From Wolinella sp963540505 (GTDB taxonomy: Bacteria > Campylobacterota > Campylobacteria > Campylobacterales > Helicobacteraceae), in contig CAUTMV010000006.1 of the NCBI GenBank assembly GCA_963540505.1, forward strand, positions 1 to 64,000: DNA of 64,000 nucleotides, read 5' to 3'. Position 1 is the stretch's first letter. Each line of letters opens with the position of its first letter. Shown here piece by piece: positions 62,592 to 64,000 of this stretch. Below the pieces are notes generated by a model. That model saw only the letters and a program-made list of their open reading frames with translations. It was not told where the DNA came from and made no database searches. The position numbers were made by a program, and so were the translations under genes.

Positions 62592-63406
62592 GAATTGGCT
62601 TTATCGGGGATATTGTGGGCAAACCCGGACGGAAAATGATTGCCCATCATCTGCCTAGTATCAGGGAATCCGAGCGGCTTGATTTTGTGATTGCAAACGC
62701 TGAAAATGCAAGTCACGGCTTTGGAACGACGATAAAATGCGCAGAAGAGCTCTTTAGCGCAGGGGTTGATCTCCTAACTGGTGGGAATCACACGTGGGAT
62801 AAGCGGGAGATTACCACTCTCCTGACACAGGAATCGCCACGTGTTTTGCGTCCGCACAACTATCCTTTGGGCGTGGCAGGTAGTGGCGTGGGAATCCGTG
62901 AGGTGCGTGCTCAGAAGCTCGCGGTGCTCAATCTCATGGGGCACTTTGCGATGCCTTATGTGGATAATGCCTTTTTGTGTGCTCAAAATAGTGTGCGAGA
63001 ATTGCGGGAATCGGGGATTAGGCACATTGTCGTTGATTTTCATGCTGAGGCGACGAGCGAGAAGCGTGGCATGTTTTGGCTACTTGCAGGCAGCGTAAGT
63101 GCGGTGCTTGGGACGCATACACACGTAGGGACTGATGATTTGGAGATTAGCGAGGGGACGCTGGGTGTGAGCGATGTGGGGGCGAGCGGCTGCATGGACG
63201 GAATCATCGGTATGGATAGGCATGCGCCTTTGGAGCGATTCCTCACGGGTATGCCCGCAAAGCTTGAGATTCCCAGTCAATGTCGCTCAATTCTTCAGAT
63301 GATTATTTTGGAGCTCGATAATGAGGGGCGATGCGTGGAGGCGTATAAGATTAGGGCGGTTGATAATCATGCACCCTGCAAGACGATAGAGGCATTCATA
63401 TATTAA
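62582..63406 (+). CDS. YmdB-like metallophosphoesterase
   Basis: 274 residues of the YmdB/TIGR00282 family: GFIGDIVGKPGRKMI, ANAENASHGFG, TGGNHTWDKREI, DFHAEATSEK and GTHTHVGTDD carry the two-metal ligands. The Bacillus homolog hydrolyses cyclic nucleotides. The start overlaps the mfd stop by 10 bases. Its substrate here is unknown. Confidence 0.88.
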   Translation: MRVRIGFIGDIVGKPGRKMIAHHLPSIRESERLDFVIANAENASHGFGTTIKCAEELFSAGVDLLTGGNHTWDKREITTLLTQESPRVLRPHNYPLGVAGSGVGIREVRAQKLAVLNLMGHFAMPYVDNAFLCAQNSVRELRESGIRHIVVDFHAEATSEKRGMFWLLAGSVSAVLGTHTHVGTDDLEISEGTLGVSDVGASGCMDGIIGMDRHAPLERFLTGMPAKLEIPSQCRSILQMIILELDNEGRCVEAYKIRAVDNHAPCKTIEAFIY

Positions 63407-63410
63407 TAGT

Positions 63411-64000
63411 ATGAAAAATCTTATAGTGTATGGAGATATTCATGGTTGCTTTGATGAGCTCGTATCTCTTCGCAAAAAGATCGCTCCTAGTTTTGGCGAT
63501 ATCGAAGTGTGTGTCGGAGATGTAATCACCAAAGGCACTCATTCGATTAAAGTCCTTGATTATCTCATCTCTTGCGGTATTCTATCAGTTTTAGGCAATC
63601 ACGAATTCAAGATTATTCGCTACCTGAAACAGCGAGAGAAAAAGAGAATCAAAGGGGAGAAAATCTCGCTAAATAGTGATGAAAAAAATATAGTTAATAG
63701 TTTAAATGATAAACATATTCACTATTTAAATTCTATGCCACTTTTTCTGAAGTTTAAAAATATTGTTATTTTGCACGGGGGATTACAAAATCACATGAGC
63801 CTTGAACATCTCTCAAAAAGCGATGTCAGGAGGATTTTGCGTATGCGCTATCTGAATAAACAGGAGAAGTTCCTAAAACGTGGTGAAGAGTGTGAAAGCT
63901 CACATTTTTGGGCAGATGTGTATCGAGGAGGCGAGGGGTTTGTTATCTATGGGCACACACCTTTTAGCGCGCCTAGAATAAGCCTATTTGCACTAGGAAT
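63411..64000 (+). CDS. PPP-family metallophosphatase, 3' end cut by the window
   Basis: ATG at 63411, 4 bases after the preceding stop, open to the end of the window (196 codons seen). The PPP/diadenosine-tetraphosphatase motifs occur in order: GDIHG (8-12 region), VGDVITKG, LGNHEFK, LHGGLQNH and YGHTPF. It could be a serine/threonine phosphatase or an ApaH/PrpE-like nucleotide hydrolase. Slightly more AT-rich in the middle than its neighbours (63660-63780). Confidence 0.8.
   Translation, partial: MKNLIVYGDIHGCFDELVSLRKKIAPSFGDIEVCVGDVITKGTHSIKVLDYLISCGILSVLGNHEFKIIRYLKQREKKRIKGEKISLNSDEKNIVNSLNDKHIHYLNSMPLFLKFKNIVILHGGLQNHMSLEHLSKSDVRRILRMRYLNKQEKFLKRGEECESSHFWADVYRGGEGFVIYGHTPFSAPRISLFALG

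Noticed and set aside
1..64000. CRISPR arrays, insertion sequences, complete tRNA or rRNA genes
   Set aside because: No direct-repeat array, transposase, or full RNA gene was recognised on either strand.

Overview
The window comes from a member of the Campylobacterota, most likely Helicobacteraceae of the Wolinella/Helicobacter type with roughly 48-50% GC. The evidence is the gene order addA-nhaA-yajC-secD-secF-DUF6394-leuS-lptE-folC-M23 peptidase-ccmA-mfd at the right end (the arrangement I know from Helicobacter pylori), the napAGHBFLD order known from Wolinella succinogenes, the dba-dsbI pair, the cbpA-hspR pair and a selenocysteine-type fdhA. I cannot name the species from sequence alone.

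Layout. (1) 1-5.6 kb is a strongly AT-rich accessory island. It holds a tightly packed three-gene cassette: a DNA methyltransferase, a 755-residue protein with an Hsp90/MutL-like ATPase domain followed by a histidine-kinase-like half, and a receiver-domain protein with an unrecognised C-terminal domain. About 0.8 kb of decayed DNA follows. This is the best candidate for an undescribed system. (2) 5.7-13.5 kb is a formate dehydrogenase operon: polyferredoxin, TorD-like chaperone, Tat small protein, fdhA with an in-frame TGA read as selenocysteine, fdhB, fdhC, fdhD. (3) 13.6-15.8 kb, minus strand: a DUF3015 secreted protein and a DUF4105 protein. (4) 16.0-22.6 kb, minus strand: the periplasmic nitrate reductase operon napAGHBFLD with an FNR-type box upstream. 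(5) 22.8-25.7 kb: a TSUP permease, then on the minus strand a Crp/Fnr regulator and a PilJ-type sensor without a recognisable output domain. (6) 25.8-30.9 kb: acnB, cysK and a SufS-like aminotransferase. (7) 31.0-35.0 kb: ribA-moeA-moaD-moaE-mobB-mog-moaC, making the molybdenum cofactor that both FdhA and NapA need. (8) 35.2-37.9 kb: dba-dsbI, a YbgC thioesterase and a DUF493 protein. (9) 38.0-45.0 kb: a lol permease, secA, lolA, rarA, a 30-residue membrane peptide, hspR and cbpA. (10) 45.3-64.0 kb: the conserved addA-to-mfd cluster, then a YmdB-like phosphodiesterase and a PPP-family phosphatase cut by the window end.

The genes fit an anaerobic or microaerobic respirer in which formate oxidation (Fdh) feeds the quinone pool and nitrate (Nap) is an electron acceptor; molybdopterin genes, maturation factors and a candidate anaerobic regulator lie in the same window. 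Outside the island the 7-mer GGGAATC (or its complement GATTCCC) is strikingly over-represented in both orientations and in several reading frames; I see none in the first 5.6 kb. That supports a foreign origin of the island and suggests that the word has a genome-level role.
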